Assembly (NCBI RefSeq): GCF_024166365.1
Contig: NC_064820.1
Location: 62,597,501-62,661,500 of the forward strand
Length of the DNA stretch: 64,000 nucleotides
Source: Elephas maximus indicus
Lineage: Eukaryota; Chordata; Mammalia; Proboscidea; Elephantidae
Direction: 5' to 3'
Made by a program: the position numbers and the translations under genes. Under the pieces are notes generated by a model. It made no database searches. It had not been told where the DNA came from and worked only from the letters and a program-made list of their open reading frames with translations. Below are positions 42,116-53,408 of the stretch, piece after piece (the first letter of the stretch is position 1; each line of letters starts with the position of its first letter).

Positions 42116-45100
42116 ATGTCAACACTAAACACTTATTTATCTATAATTACGCTGAATGTAAATGGACTAAATGCACCAATAAAGAGACAGAGTCTTGGAT
42201 TGGATAAAGAAACATGATCCATCTATGTGCTGCCTACAAGAGACACACCTTAGACTTAGAGACACAAACTAAAACTCAAAGGATGGAAAAAAATATATCA
42301 AGCAAACAATAAGCAAAAAAGAAGAGGAGTAGCAATATTAATTTCTGACAAAATAGACTTTAGACTTAAATCCACCACAAAGGATAAAGAAGGACACTAT
42401 GTAATGATAAAAGGAACAATTGATCAGGAAGACATAACCATATTAAATATTTATGCACCCAATGACAGGGCTGCAAGATGCATAAAACAAACTCTACCAG
42501 CATTGAAAAGTGAGATAGACACCTCCACAATTATAGTAGGAGACTTCAACACACCACTTTCGGAGAAGGACAGGACATCCAGTAAGAAGCTCAACAGAGA
42601 CACGGAAGACCTAATTACAACAATCAACCAACTTGACCTCATTGACTGATACAGAACTCTCCACCCAACTGCTGCAAAGTATACTTTTTTTTCTAGCGCA
42701 CATGGAACGTTCTCTAGAATAGACCACATATTAGGTCATAAAACAAACCTTTGTAGAGTCCAAAACATCGAAATATTACAAAGCATCTTCTCAGACCACA
42801 AGGCAATAAAACTAGAGATCAACAACAGAAAAACTAGGGAAAAGAAATCAAATACTTGGAAAATGAACAATACCCTCCTGAAAAAGGACTGGGTTATAGA
42901 AGACATCAAGGAGGGAATAAGGAAATTCATAGAATGCAACGAGAATGAAAATACTTCCTATCAAAACCTCTGGGACACAGCAAAAGCAGTGCTCAGAGGC
43001 CAATTTATATCGATAAATGCACACATACAAAAAGAAGAAAGCCAAAATCAGAGAACTGTCCCTACAACTTGAACAAATAGAAAGTGAGCAACAAAAGAAT
43101 CCATCAGGCACCAGAAGAAAACAAATAATAAAAATTAGAGCTGAACTAAATGAATTAGAGAACAGAAAAACAATTGAAAGAATTAACAAAGCCAAAAGCT
43201 GGTTCTTTGAAAAAATTAACAAAATTGATAAACCATTGGCTAGACTGACTAAAGAAATACAGGAAAGGAAACAAATAACCCGAACAAGAAACGAGAAGGG
43301 CCACATCACAACAGACCCAACTGAAATTAAAAGAATCATATCAGATTATTACGAAAAATTGTACTCTAACAAATTTGCAAACCTAGAAGAAATGGATGAA
43401 TTCCTGGAAAAACACTACCTACCTAAACTAACACATTCAGAAGTAGAACAACTAAATAGACCCATAACAAAAAATGAGATTGAAATGGTAATCAAAAAAC
43501 TCCCAACAAAAAAAAGCCCTGGCCTGGATGGCTTCACTGCAGAGTTCTACCAAACTTTCAGAGACGAGTTAACACCACTACTACTAAAGGTATTTCAAAG
43601 CATAGAAAATGATGGAATACTACCCAACTCATTCTATGAAGCCACCATCTCCCTGATACCAAAACCAGGTAAAGACATTACAAAAAAAGAAAATTACAGA
43701 CCTATATCCCTCATGAACATAGATGCAAAAATCCTCAACAAAATTCTAGCCAATAGAATTCAACAACATACCAAAAAAAAATTCACCACGACCAAGTGGG
43801 ATTTATACCAGGTATGCAAAAAAAAAAAAGGCTGGTTTAATATTAGAAAAACCATTAATGTAATCCACCACATAAATAAAACAAAAGACAAAAACCACAT
43901 GATCTTATCAATTGATGCAGAAAAGGCATTTGACAAAGTCCAACACCCATTTATGATAAAAACTCTCACCAAAATAGGAATTGAAGGAAAATTCCTCAAC
44001 ATAATAAAGGGCATCTATGCAAAAAAAAAAAAACTAAAAACTTTTTTTTTTAGTTTTTTTTATGCAAAGCCAACAGCCAGCATCACTCTAAATGCAGAGA
44101 GCCTGAAAGCGTTTCCCTTGAGAATGGGAACCAGACAAGGATGCCCTTTATCACCGCTCTTATTCAACATTGTGCTTGAAGTCCTAGCCAGAGCAATTAG
44201 GCAAGACAAAGAAATAAAGGGCATCCGGATTGGCAAGGAGGAAGTAAAATTGTCTCTATTTGCAGATGACATGATCTTATACACAGAAAACTCTAAGGAA
44301 TCCTCCAGAAAACTACTGAAACTAATAGAAGAGTTTGGCAGAGTCTCAGGTTATAAGATAAACATACAAAAATCACTTGGATTCCCCTACATCAACAAAA
44401 AGAACACCGAAGAGGAAATAACCAAATCAATACCATTCACAGTAGCCCCCAAGAAGATAAAATACTTAGGAATAAATCTTACCAAGGATGTAAAAGACCT
44501 ATACAAAGAAAACTACAAAACTCTACTACAAGAAATTAAAAAGGGCATACTTAAGTGGAAAAACATACCTTGCTCATGGATAGGAAGACTTAACATAGTA
44601 AAAATGTCTATTCTACCAAAAGCTATCTATACATACAACGCACTTCCGATCCAAATTCCAATGTCATTTTTTAAGGTGATAGAGAAACAAATCACCAACT
44701 TCATATGGAAGGGAAAGAAGCCTCGGATAAGCAAAGCACTACTGAAAAAGAAGAAGAAAGTGGGAGGCCTCACTCTACCTGATTTCAGAACCTATTATAC
44801 AGCCACAGTAGTCAAAACAGCCTGGTACTGGTACAACAACAGGCACATAGACCAGTGGAACAGAATTGAGAACCCAGATATAAATCCATCCACATATGAG
44901 CAGCTGATATTTGACAAAGGCCCAGTGTCAGTTAATTGGGGAAAAGATAGTCTTTTTAACAAATGGTGATGGCATAACTGGATATCCATTTGCAAAAAAA
45001 TGAAACAGGACCCATACCTCACACCAAGCACAAAAACTAACTCCAAGTGGATCAAAGACTTAAACATAAAGACTAAAACGATAAAGATCATGGAAGAAAA

Positions 45101-45812
45101 AATAGGGATGACCTTAGGAGCCCTAATACAAGGCATAAACAGAATAGAAGACATTACCAAAAATGACGAAGAGAAACCAGATAACTGGGAGCTCCTAAAA
45201 ATCAAACGCCTATGCTCATCTAAAGACTTCACCAAAAGAGTAAAAAGACCACCTACAGACTGGGAAAGAATTTTCAGCTATGACATGTCCAACCAGCGCC
45301 TGATCTCTAAAATCTATATGATTCTGTCAAAACTCAACCACAAAAAGACAAACAACCCAATCAAGAAGTGGGCAAAGGATATGAACACACACTTCACTAA
45401 AGGAGATATTCAGGCAGCTAACAGATACATGAGAAAATGCTCTCGATCATTAGCCATTAGAGAAATGCAAATTAAAACCACGATGAGATTCCATCTCACT
45501 CCAACAAGGCTGGCATTAATCCAAAAAACGCAAAATAATAAATGTTGGAGAGGCTGCGGAGAGATTGGAACTCTTATACACTGCTGGTGGAAATGTAAAA
45601 TGGTACAACCACTTTGGAAATCTATCTGGCGTTATCTTAAACGGTTAGAAATAGAACTACCATACAACCCAGAAATCCCACTCCTCGGAATATACCCTAG
45701 AGAAATAAGAGCCTTCCCACAAACAGACATATGCACACCCATGTTTATTGCAGCTCTGTTTACAATAGCAAAAAGCTGGAAGCAACCAAGGTGTCCATCA
45801 ATGGATGAATAG
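42116..45812 (+). pseudogene. L1 ORF2 (endonuclease and reverse transcriptase), broken
   Basis: ORF2p nicks target DNA and reverse-transcribes L1 RNA. The ATG at 42116 opens LSIITLNVNGLNAP (APE endonuclease). Further endonuclease motifs are CLQETH (42230-42248), NIYAPN, GDFNTPL (42537-42560), RIDHILGHK and SDHKAI (42790-42810). The RT has [11 protein letters not shown] (43908-43940), [20 protein letters not shown] (about 44128-44188) and FADDM (44260-44275). The cysteine motif [18 protein letters not shown] is at 45544-45597. Lesions are: a frameshift near 42190 with return by about 42270; TGA 42647-42649; a frameshift near 43030; a compensated frame excursion 43781-43818 that destroys the [12 protein letters not shown] stretch; an in-frame palindromic insertion near 44024; and TGA 44967-44969. 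Confidence 0.92.
44024..44068 (+). other. 45-bp palindromic in-frame insertion in L1 RT
   Basis: An uninterrupted L1 would read CTATGCAAAGCCAAC here. Instead TATGCAAA occurs twice (44016-44023 and 44061-44068). Between the copies are an A run, CTAAAAAC and a T run, AGTTTTTTTT. The arms AAAAAAAACTAAAAA and TTTTTAGTTTTTTTT are perfect complements. The extra 45 bases keep the frame and add a Lys/Phe-rich loop just before the KPTASITLN segment. Confidence 0.85.
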
Positions 45813-46938
45813 GTAAATAAATTGTGGTATATTCACACAATGGAATACTACCCATCGATAAAGAACAGTGACGAATCTGTGAAACATTTCATAACATGGA
45901 GGAACCTGGAAGGCATTATGCTGAGTGAAATTAGTCAGAGGAAAAAGGACAAATATTGTATAAGACCACTATTATAAGATCTTGAGAAATAGTAAAAACT
46001 GGGGAGAACACATACTTTTGTGGTTACAAGGAGGGGAGGGAGGGAGGGTGGGAGAGGGTTTTTTACTGACTAATTAGTAGATAAGAACTGCTTTAGGGGA
46101 AGGACAACACTCAATACATGGAAGGTCAGCTCAGTTGGACTGGACCAAAAGCAAAGAAGTTTCCGGGATAAAACGAATGCTTCAAAGGTCATCGGAGCAA
46201 GGGCGGGGGTTTGGGGACCACGGTTTAAGGGGACTTCTAAGTTAATTGGGAAAATAATTCTATTATGAAAACATTCTGCATCACACTTTGAAATGGGGTG
46301 TCTGGGGTCTTAAATGCTAACAAGAGGCCATCTAAGATGCATCAATTGGTCTCAACCCACCTGGATCAAAGGAGAATGAAGAACACCAAGGTCACACGAC
46401 AACTGAGAGCCCAAGAGACAGAAAGGGCCACATGAACCAGAGACCTACATCATCCTGAGACCAGAAGAACTAGTTGGTGCCCGGCCACAATCGATGACTG
46501 CCCTGACAGGGAGCACAACAGAGAACCCCTGAGGGAGCAGGAGATCAGTGGGATGCAGACCCGAAATTCTCATAAAAAGACCATACTTAATGATCTGACT
46601 GAAACCTTCTGTTGGCCCAGGACAGGAATCATTCCCGAAGACAACTCATCAGACGTGAAAAGGACTGGACGGTGGGTAGGAGAGAGATGCTGATGAAGAG
46701 TGAGCTAATTATATCAGGTGGACACTTGAGACTGTGTTGGCATCTCCTGTCTGGAGGGGGGATGAGAGGATAAAGTTGGAAGGTGGCAAAATTGTCACGA
46801 AAGGAGAGACTGGAAGGGCTGACTCATTAGGGGGAGAGCAAGTGGGAGTACGGAGTAAGATGTATATAAACTTATACGTGACAGTCTGACTTGATTTGTA
46901 AACATTCACTTGAAGCTCAATAAAAGTTAATAAAAAAA
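45813..46938 (+). other. L1 3' UTR with G-rich tract
   Basis: Conserved L1 3' sequence continues after the ORF2 stop (TGGAATACTACCCATCGATA and so on). A run of G-triplets at 46031-46057 (GGGGAGGGAGGGAGGGTGGG) can form a quadruplex, as in other L1 3' UTRs. AATAAA is at 46919-46924. Compared with the truncated copy at 54425-55103, about 33 bases are missing near 46603. Confidence 0.85.
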
Positions 46939-46951
46939 AAAAAGCGAGTGG

Positions 46952-47286
46952 TAACCCTTGTTTGCACATTTTTAAACTGCCTTTCTAAGCCACAATAACC
47001 AGTTAGTTTTTAAAATTCAGAGGGGATAAGTCCAATACCTACTTCTTTGTGCTTACCTTGTATCTGTTTGCAGCATTATACTTTTGCACCCTCTTCTTTC
47101 CTTGTTAAGCTCCTTGGAAGGCTCCTTTTCCCTGTATACCCATTCCACGTAGTTCTCCATGATTCTTTCCTTGGCTATCAGATTCTTTCCTATCATTCTT
47201 TCCCCAGGTGACCTGAATGTTTAACATAAACTCACCTGCTCCAATATCTTTTCAGAGCTCTTGCCCCATATAGCTCATGACCTACT
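46952..47286. other. Intergenic DNA, nothing recognised
   Basis: No exon or repeat identified between the L1 and the LTR. Confidence 0.45.
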
Positions 47287-47523
47287 TGTGATGGTTAAGA
47301 TTGTGTGTCAGCTTAGCTGGGGCCATGATTCTCAGTGTTTGTATGTGATCACTCACATGATGGGATCTGCTGTGAGTAGCCAATCTGTTGAAAGGGAGTT
47401 TCTTTGACTGCGTGGCCTGCATCAGAATATAAGTGCTCGTTCTGGGTTTTGTCTGCTCTGGGTCCTGCAGCTGCCTCTTCTTCGTCTAACCTCTGGCTCT
47501 TGGGACTTGAGCTAGCAGCTTAT

Positions 47524-47790
47524 CTGCCAGTCTTGGGATCCATGGATCTTCACAGCCTGTGAGCAAGAGCCCTGCTCTCTGATCTGCCAATCTTGGGTTC
47601 ACCAGGCCCTGCAGCTACATGAATCAGGAGAAGCCTTTCGGTCTTGCCTGCCATTCTTGGGATTTGTCAATCTTCAGAGCCCATAAACAAGAGCCCTGCT
47701 CTCCGACCCACCAGTCTTGGGTTCACCAGCCCCTGTGGCTACGTGAATCAGGAGAAGCCTCTGTCCTGATCCACAAACTTGGGATGTTCC
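47524..47790 (+). repeat. Tandem repeat of about 123 bp in LTR, 2.2 copies
   Basis: 'CTGCCAGTCTTGGGATCCAT' (47525) recurs as 'CTGCCATTCTTGGGATTTGT' (47649), then as a shorter copy near 47767. 'CAAGAGCCCTGCTCTC' and 'GAATCAGGAGAAGCCT' each occur twice at the same spacing. Confidence 0.85.
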
Positions 47791-47827
47791 AGCCTCTACA
47801 ATCACATAAGCCATTTCCTTGATGTAA

Positions 47828-47861
47828 ATCTCTCTCTCTGTCCCTCTCTCTCTCTCTCGTT

Positions 47862-47893
<32 letters not shown>

Positions 47894-47900
47894 ATATATG
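47828..47900 (+). repeat. (CT)n microsatellite
   Basis: Interrupted CT dinucleotide run ending TATATATG, inside the LTR. Confidence 0.93.
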
Positions 47901-47950
47901 TATGCTTTACTGGTTTTGCTTCTCTAGAGAACCCAACCTAAGATACTACT

Positions 47951-48929
47951 CTTTATTTCTATGTGAGAGTTCTTGGACACCTGAAGCTCAGCATGGGCCA
48001 AGTTGATGAATTGGGGTCCAGGTGGAGGTGTCACTCAGAATTAGAGATGGAATTAGTGATGGGTTAGGAGAAGGCTCAGATGTGAAGGGAGGATATCCAT
48101 TGCACACATTACTTGCTAATTGAAAAAGCAGAAAGCTCAAACTGTCCTAGTGTCAAAAATATAAACCTTGAAATATAGCAGTAACAGTATACCATGTCCT
48201 GAGTGACTGTTTCTTCAAGATCAATGCCTGGCTCAAACAAACAAGGTTTGTCTCTGTGGACCCCCATCACTGGAGCCTGGTGGTATCACATTTAGAAAAC
48301 AGCATGTCTTTTCCTGCTCTTTCCCTGCCTTCTGAGTGATGAACACTGTATGTGTAGTAGTAAGAAGGGGTCCAGGGCCATCAAGGCAGCAGGCAGAAGG
48401 ACTTATTTGATAACTTCTAGGTGCATGGCTTGGTAGTGATTTATTCAATTTAATTCAACATTTTTCATTTGCTACTCATTTTTAAATTTCTTGGGATAGT
48501 TATATTGAGCTGGACCTAAAATCTATGGTTAATGAAATATATTATTTAAAAGAAAAAACAGAGCAGGTATTTTAGAATTTGTCCATTTTGAGTGAATGGA
48601 TAGTCACTGATATCCTTCTGAAAGTTAAGAAGATGGCAAATATACTTTGAGTGAAAAACACTTTCTGGCAGATGACTGCATTGGGATAGACAAAAGGTTG
48701 CAAAGCATCAAGATCATGGAATTTATAACAAGTGTCCTTCATGGGCTAGTAGGGTAAATAAAGTGATTTCAGTCTTTCACAAGTAGTTATTGAGGATATT
48801 GAGTGTATCAAGCATTGAGAGGGCACTGGGAATTTAGCAGTGGGATTAGTGGATGGAAGGTATAGGAATAGATGTTATCCCTACCCTCAGAAGGCTTACA
48901 GACTATGAGGGAGTTCAAATACTTATGTT
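47951..48929. other. Intergenic DNA, nothing recognised
   Basis: No exon identified. The 48780-48910 part resembles the unnamed ancient repeat at 24425 and 53155. Confidence 0.4.
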
Positions 48930-49195
48930 GTTGCTGTTAACTGTTGTGGAGTTGGTCTCCTACTCATGATGACCCCATGCACAACTAAATGAAATGCTGT
49001 CCAGTTCTGTGCCATCCCGACAGTTGGTTCCTCCAGTGTTGTTTCTAACCATTGTGGTCCACAGGGTTTTTGCTGGCTGATTTTTGGAAGTAGATTGCCA
49101 GGCCTTTCTTACTTGTCCATCTTAGTCTGGAAACTCTGCTGAAACCTGTTCAGTATCATAGCAACATGCAAGCTTCCACTGACAAACAGGTGATG
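48930..49195 (-). mobile_element. Short RTE deletion derivative, variant
   Basis: On the minus strand: RTE 5'-UTR-like 'GCATGTTGCTATGATACTGA...TTTCAGCAGAGTTTCCAGAC...AGAAAGGCCTGGCAATC', then 'ACCCTGTGGACCACAATGG', then a short stretch and the RTE tail ending 'GTTAACAGCAACAAC'. The internal deletion differs from the copies at 16255 and 17456, lacking the 'GCTGGAAGATG...GGTTGGAAGGC' part. Confidence 0.65.
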
Positions 49196-49493
49196 CTACA
49201 CATGAGGTTCATTGGCCTGGGTCTCATGCAGGGAAGGTGAGACTTCTACCACTGAGCCACCAATAACCTCTCAGATACTTGCACAGGCAAGCAAAATGTA
49301 CTGTGGTAATAGTATGACAGTAGAGCACAGGCTGCAGTGGAAGACCAAAACCAAGCTTGGGGTTAGGAAAGCCTTTCTGCAGAAAGTGACCCAAAACTGA
49401 GACCTGAAGGACAATCAGAAGAGCCAGAAAAGAAACTGGGAGAACAATGTTCCAAAAAGAGCAGACAACATGCGTGAGGCCCAATGCGTAGGG

Positions 49494-49921
49494 TGAGTTA
49501 TGGGTTGAATTGTGCTCCCTCCAAAAATGTATTGAAGTCTTCCTCTGTACCTGTGAATGTAATCTTGTTTGCAAAGATTTTCTTTGCAGATGTTACCAGT
49601 TAAGTTAACAAAGACATAATGAGTAGAGTGCATCCTAACTGTAATTCCTTCTGAGTGGCATCTTATAAAATAGAAGACAGATGTGAAAATAGTTGCACAC
49701 AGAAGACAGCATGTGAGGATCCATTTACAAGCTAAGAATACCAAGAAGCTGAAAGAAATAAGGAAAGTTCTGTCCCAGGTGCCCACAGAGAGAGAGCATA
49801 ACCCTGCTGACACCCTAAATCTTGATTTCTAGCCTGTAGAACAATGAGAAAATAAATTTCTGTTCTTTAACACTACCCACTATGTGATATTTTGTAATGG
49901 CAACCCTAGGTAATTAAGACA
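49494..49921 (+). mobile_element. Solo LTR, MLT1-type
   Basis: 'TTATGGGTTGAATTGTGCTC' near the start, 'TGTGAATGTAATCTTGTTTG', 'CTGCTGACACCCTAAATCTTG', 'GAGAAAATAAATTTCTGTTC' (polyadenylation region) and the end 'AGGTAATTAAGACA' follow the MLT1 pattern. AGGGT occurs on both sides (49490-49494 and 49921-49925) as a candidate 5-bp TSD. Confidence 0.75.
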
Positions 49922-49925
49922 GGGT

Positions 49926-50934
49926 TTGGTCAAGACACTGAAAGAACATAAAAACTACTTGATTGTGGAGTGTCAGTGGGCTAGTGGGAGGCAGGACATG
50001 TGAGCAAAGATCAGACGATGCCAAGTTTTAATATGAGGTTAAGGAGTTTAGATGTTATTCTAATAGACCTGATACCCATGATATTAGAATACAGTAATGG
50101 AAGTCAGGACTTTTCCTTCCCCTTAGGACCTTGCAAGCAAAGAATTTCCAGGCTGCAGTAGAATACTGGGAGCCCGATTCTGAGGTTTAGGATACAGCAC
50201 CTGATTTCAGGAAGCACATATCTATGAGTTATAAAATAAACAGGGCTCTCAGTGTTTTATTAAAGGAAAAGTCCTTGCCTGCCTTCATAGCTTTTCATTT
50301 AAATCCAGTTCCTGTAGTTTTGCATTTTGAGATCCACCTAAAAGAGATGGGAATTAGAAAAAAACAAGAGCAGCTCAAACAAAAGGAAGCGCTGAAGGTG
50401 GTAAATTACCAAATGCAATCAAGGTTAGGGAAGGTGTGACTACAGCTATTGACCTATGCTGTTGCCATGGACACCAAAGCTCTGTGGTCCTGGAGTGCTT
50501 TTCCTTTTTAAGAGGAGATTGTCTTTTGTGAGTAGTTAGGGCCTTAAATTCTGGAAGTTGGATCATCCACCACCACATGGACTCTAAATTTCTGTTAGTG
50601 ATAGAGACAATGGTTACGTGGATTTGAAAGGAACTTTTTTTTTTCCCCAGTAGCCTAGAAGCTGTTAGAAGCATAAGGTTGAAGCTCAGCGAAAGGCAGA
50701 GTTTAGCTGTTGCCTCAGGCTCAGCTCCTCTCTGTATCAGACAGACATGACATATTGTGAGTGATACCCAGAAATTAAGAGGAGTAATACAACTAACTAG
50801 GTTTACATCAAACTAGACAATCTGAAACTCATCAAACAAATAAATTCAAATATATGTTTGGTTTTTCTTCCTAGATATTTCTGAGAAGATTATAGTCTAC
50901 ATTAAATTCCAAGCACTGGAGTGCCTTTTCAATA
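49926..50934. other. Intergenic DNA, nothing recognised
   Basis: A 71-codon frame at 50224-50439 shows no domain. No repeat identified. Confidence 0.45.
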
Positions 50935-51130
50935 TGGAGTGTCATAATAAGGATTTACATGAATTATCTTTCTTGATCTATCAACAACCTTATCATGTAA
51001 ATACTATCATCATCTTCATTATACAGATGAGACAATTGAGACTTAGAGAAGTTAAACTTTGACCAGAGATCTTAGAGTCAATACAAAAATAGAAGCAGTA
51101 TTTGAACCCAGTTTGTCTGATGCCAGAGAC
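50935..51130 (-). repeat. MIR SINE
   Basis: 'TCTTCATTATACAGATGAGA', 'ACTTAGAGAAGTTAAACTTT' and 'GTATTTGAACCCAGTTTGTC' are the antisense MIR core. More MIR-like sequence resumes after the SINE at 51395-51510. Confidence 0.7.
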
Positions 51131-51189
51131 TTGCTCAGGTTACTTTATTATGATATTATTAGTAGATGATAGTATTTTCTGTTTTGCCA

Positions 51190-51385
51190 GTATGGCATTG
51201 CCATGAGTCAATTCTGAACATGGTGGCCCATTATGTCAGAGTAGAACTATGCTTCATGGGATTTTCAATTGCTAATATTTTGGAAGTAGATTGACAGACC
51301 TTTCTTCTGAGGTGCCTCTGGGAGGGCTCAAACCTCCAACCTCTCAGGTAGCAGCTAAGCACATTAACCACTTGCACCATGGAAT
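51190..51385 (-). repeat. AfroSINE, type B
   Basis: Minus-strand copy: tail 'GCCATGAGTCAATTC', body 'TTTTGGAAGTAGATTGACAG', 'TTCTGAGGTGCCTCTGGGAG', head near 'CACTTGCACCATGG'. Confidence 0.84.
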
Positions 51386-51510
51386 TTTCTATCTCATTTT
51401 GAAAATAAGAACGATGAGCCCTTGAAAATCTAAGTGACATCCTTAAGCTCACACAGTGAATTAACTACTAACCAGGACCAGAACTCAGGGCTGCTGGTTT
51501 CCAGTTCATT

Positions 51511-52860
51511 GTGATTTTCAACATATGTTGCTGCCTCTCTTTTTGATTATGAAACTACAAAGTTTTTTTTTGTTTTTTTTTTAAATCCAAATATTCCTCA
51601 TAGCATTCCTTTGAGTCCTAGTTTTAAAGATCTTTGCTTCTCTCTATTATATCTTAGCTGGGCATTCTCTTCTCTGCATCCAGAAATGACTCTGATTTTC
51701 CAGATGTTGAGCAAAGACAGCCCTAAGAGAGCAGAGTAGACAGCTTTCCTAATGTGTGTGCTCTTGTGTGACCGGAATTAAGTAATGAAGGCAATCAATC
51801 AGGGGTGCAGCCATGTACAACATGTCCTCTTCTGGCCATTAGTTCTGAAAACATGCTCTTTTGTCCTCCTGCAGGACTTGTCCAGGCTAGATACAGTTTT
51901 AACTCAATTATCTGATAAGAGAAAAACAATGACCAGCAGAAGAGCAGCATTAAGAGTGACAAGTACATTACAATGAGAGGGCTGAAGAGCATATTTGAAG
52001 GAATGGCTGATGACAAAGTAAATATCCTCTCTCAGCTGGCATGGAAAAGAACTAGAGGGTATTTTTAGTCTCTTTGTTCCAGAAGAAGGTGAAGGAGAAT
52101 ATTGTGAAATACCACCGCAAAGAAGAAAAAACCTGACGCTACATTTAAGGGAGAGCCTCCTTTCAAAACAAGGGGATGAAGGAACAATAGTAAAATCATA
52201 ATGAACTTTTAATTTACTAGGTCAGTCAGTTAAAGTTTAAAGCAAGGGTTTGGGAGAGGACCAGAAAAGGGCATGGGAGAGAGAAAATTAAGCAAAAGAA
52301 GTAATGAAGACATACACAAATAAAGAAGGCATTGATAGAGCTATACTCCCTTGATAATAAGCCAAAGACAGAAAGTTCTGTCAAAAGTTGTAAACTCAGA
52401 CATCTATAAGGGTTAGGCAGGGCCCATATAGGTATGAATTAGGTCCACTGAAAGGCAGTGGGTATCACGAGGCTTGTATTTTTGAGCAAGTGAAACACCT
52501 GCCTTAGTTGTATGCAGGGCATACAATATTCAAACAATATGTATCCCTTGGCTCTAAACTAAGATGTAATGGTTTGTTATTTCTATTTATATTGTATCAT
52601 GCAGGTCTGTAGAAAGGATAAATATGGTTTTAATTTTACCTTTTTAGTAAAAGTCCTTTCTAATGAAATATTTTGTTGCTAAAGGAAGCCAGAGGGGAAG
52701 TGGGAATCTGTTCACTTCAGAATGTTTTTCATTTCCCTTTTTAATTAACTGCTTTGCTTAATATACTAATATCTTCTTCTCTCACATGTGTTGAAAAAGA
52801 AAGCTGTGAGACTTAATTTAGGAAACATCTCCTTGGTTGCACTTAAAGGCAGAATAAAAT
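51511..52860. other. Intergenic DNA, nothing recognised
   Basis: A possible splice-acceptor-like CTCCTGCAG at 51869-51877 is followed by a 33-codon open stretch, too little to call an exon. No repeat identified. Confidence 0.4.

Positions 52861-52902
<42 letters not shown>
52861..52902 (+). repeat. (TA)n microsatellite
   Basis: About 17 TA units after TATGTGTG. Confidence 0.95.
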
Positions 52903-52904
<2 letters not shown>

Positions 52905-53051
52905 AAGATTTCTATTTTCAACACATGGATTAAGATCCTTTTGCTCCCTTTCCAAAGTCTAGGTTAAATCCCAGGTTATTCATCAAGCCTTCTTCAATAC
53001 CAGCAGCCCAGACTGACCTCTCCATTTCCTGATTCCCTTCCTTTATCTATG

Positions 53052-53158
53052 TACCTATCAATGCATCCATGCATCCATGCATCCATGCACCATGCACCCA
53101 TCCACCCATCTACCCATCCATCCAGCCGTCCATCCAGCCATCCATCCACCCACCCAAC
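53052..53158 (+). repeat. (CATC)n/(CATG)n-like microsatellite
   Basis: Imperfect tetranucleotide array, with units ATCC, ATGC, ACCC and GCCA over about 107 bp. Confidence 0.9.
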
Positions 53159-53188
53159 AAATATTTGTTGAGTATCTATTCTTTGTTA

Positions 53189-53396
53189 ATGGAGTCCCTG
53201 TCTGTTACAAATAGTTAAGAGTTTGACCACTAACTGAAAGTCCACCAAGAGCCTCCTCAGAAAAAAAGGCCTGACAATCTACTTCTGAAAACAAAATCAG
53301 TCATTGAAAACCCTATGGAGTACAGTTCTACTCTGACACATATGGGGCTCACTATAAGGCAGAATCCACTCAATCGCAACTGGTTTGATTTTGGTT
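53189..53396 (+). repeat. AfroSINE, type B, with 12-bp TSD
   Basis: Plus-strand copy flanked by TATTCTTTGTTA (53177-53188) and TATTCTCTGTTA (53397-53408). It splits an unnamed ancient repeat. Confidence 0.9.
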
Positions 53397-53408
53397 TATT
53401 CTCTGTTA

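Larger units (their letters stand above)
38913..46938 (+). mobile_element. Full-length LINE-1 (afrotherian lineage), about 8.0 kb
   Basis: The element begins GGGAATGGGGCCAAGATGGC, with a YY1-type CAAGATGGCGGA motif (38922-38933) as in other L1 5' ends. It contains a 1.7-kb 5' UTR, ORF1, ORF2 and a 1.1-kb 3' UTR, and ends AATAAAAGTTAATAAAA plus a short A tail. Flanking AAAAAGCGAGTGG at 38900-38912 and 46939-46951 is the TSD, with the A-rich start expected from L1 endonuclease cleavage. The TSD is perfect, so the insertion is relatively young, but both ORFs carry lesions and it is not autonomous as read. Confidence 0.95.
47287..47945 (+). mobile_element. Solo LTR (ERVL-like) with 5-bp TSD
   Basis: CTACT precedes it (47282-47286) and follows it (47946-47950). 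It starts TGTGATGGTTAAGATTGTG and ends 'GCTTCTCTAGAGAACCCAACCTAAGATA', a terminus typical of an old mammalian LTR class. The 5-bp TSD fits ERVL/MaLR. It includes a 123-bp tandem duplication and a CT-rich microsatellite. No internal retroviral sequence is seen. Confidence 0.72.

Noticed and set aside
51869-51976. Possible exon after a CTCCTGCAG acceptor
   Set aside because: Only 33 codons before a stop, no donor, no recognised protein; could be examined with RNA-seq but not supported here.
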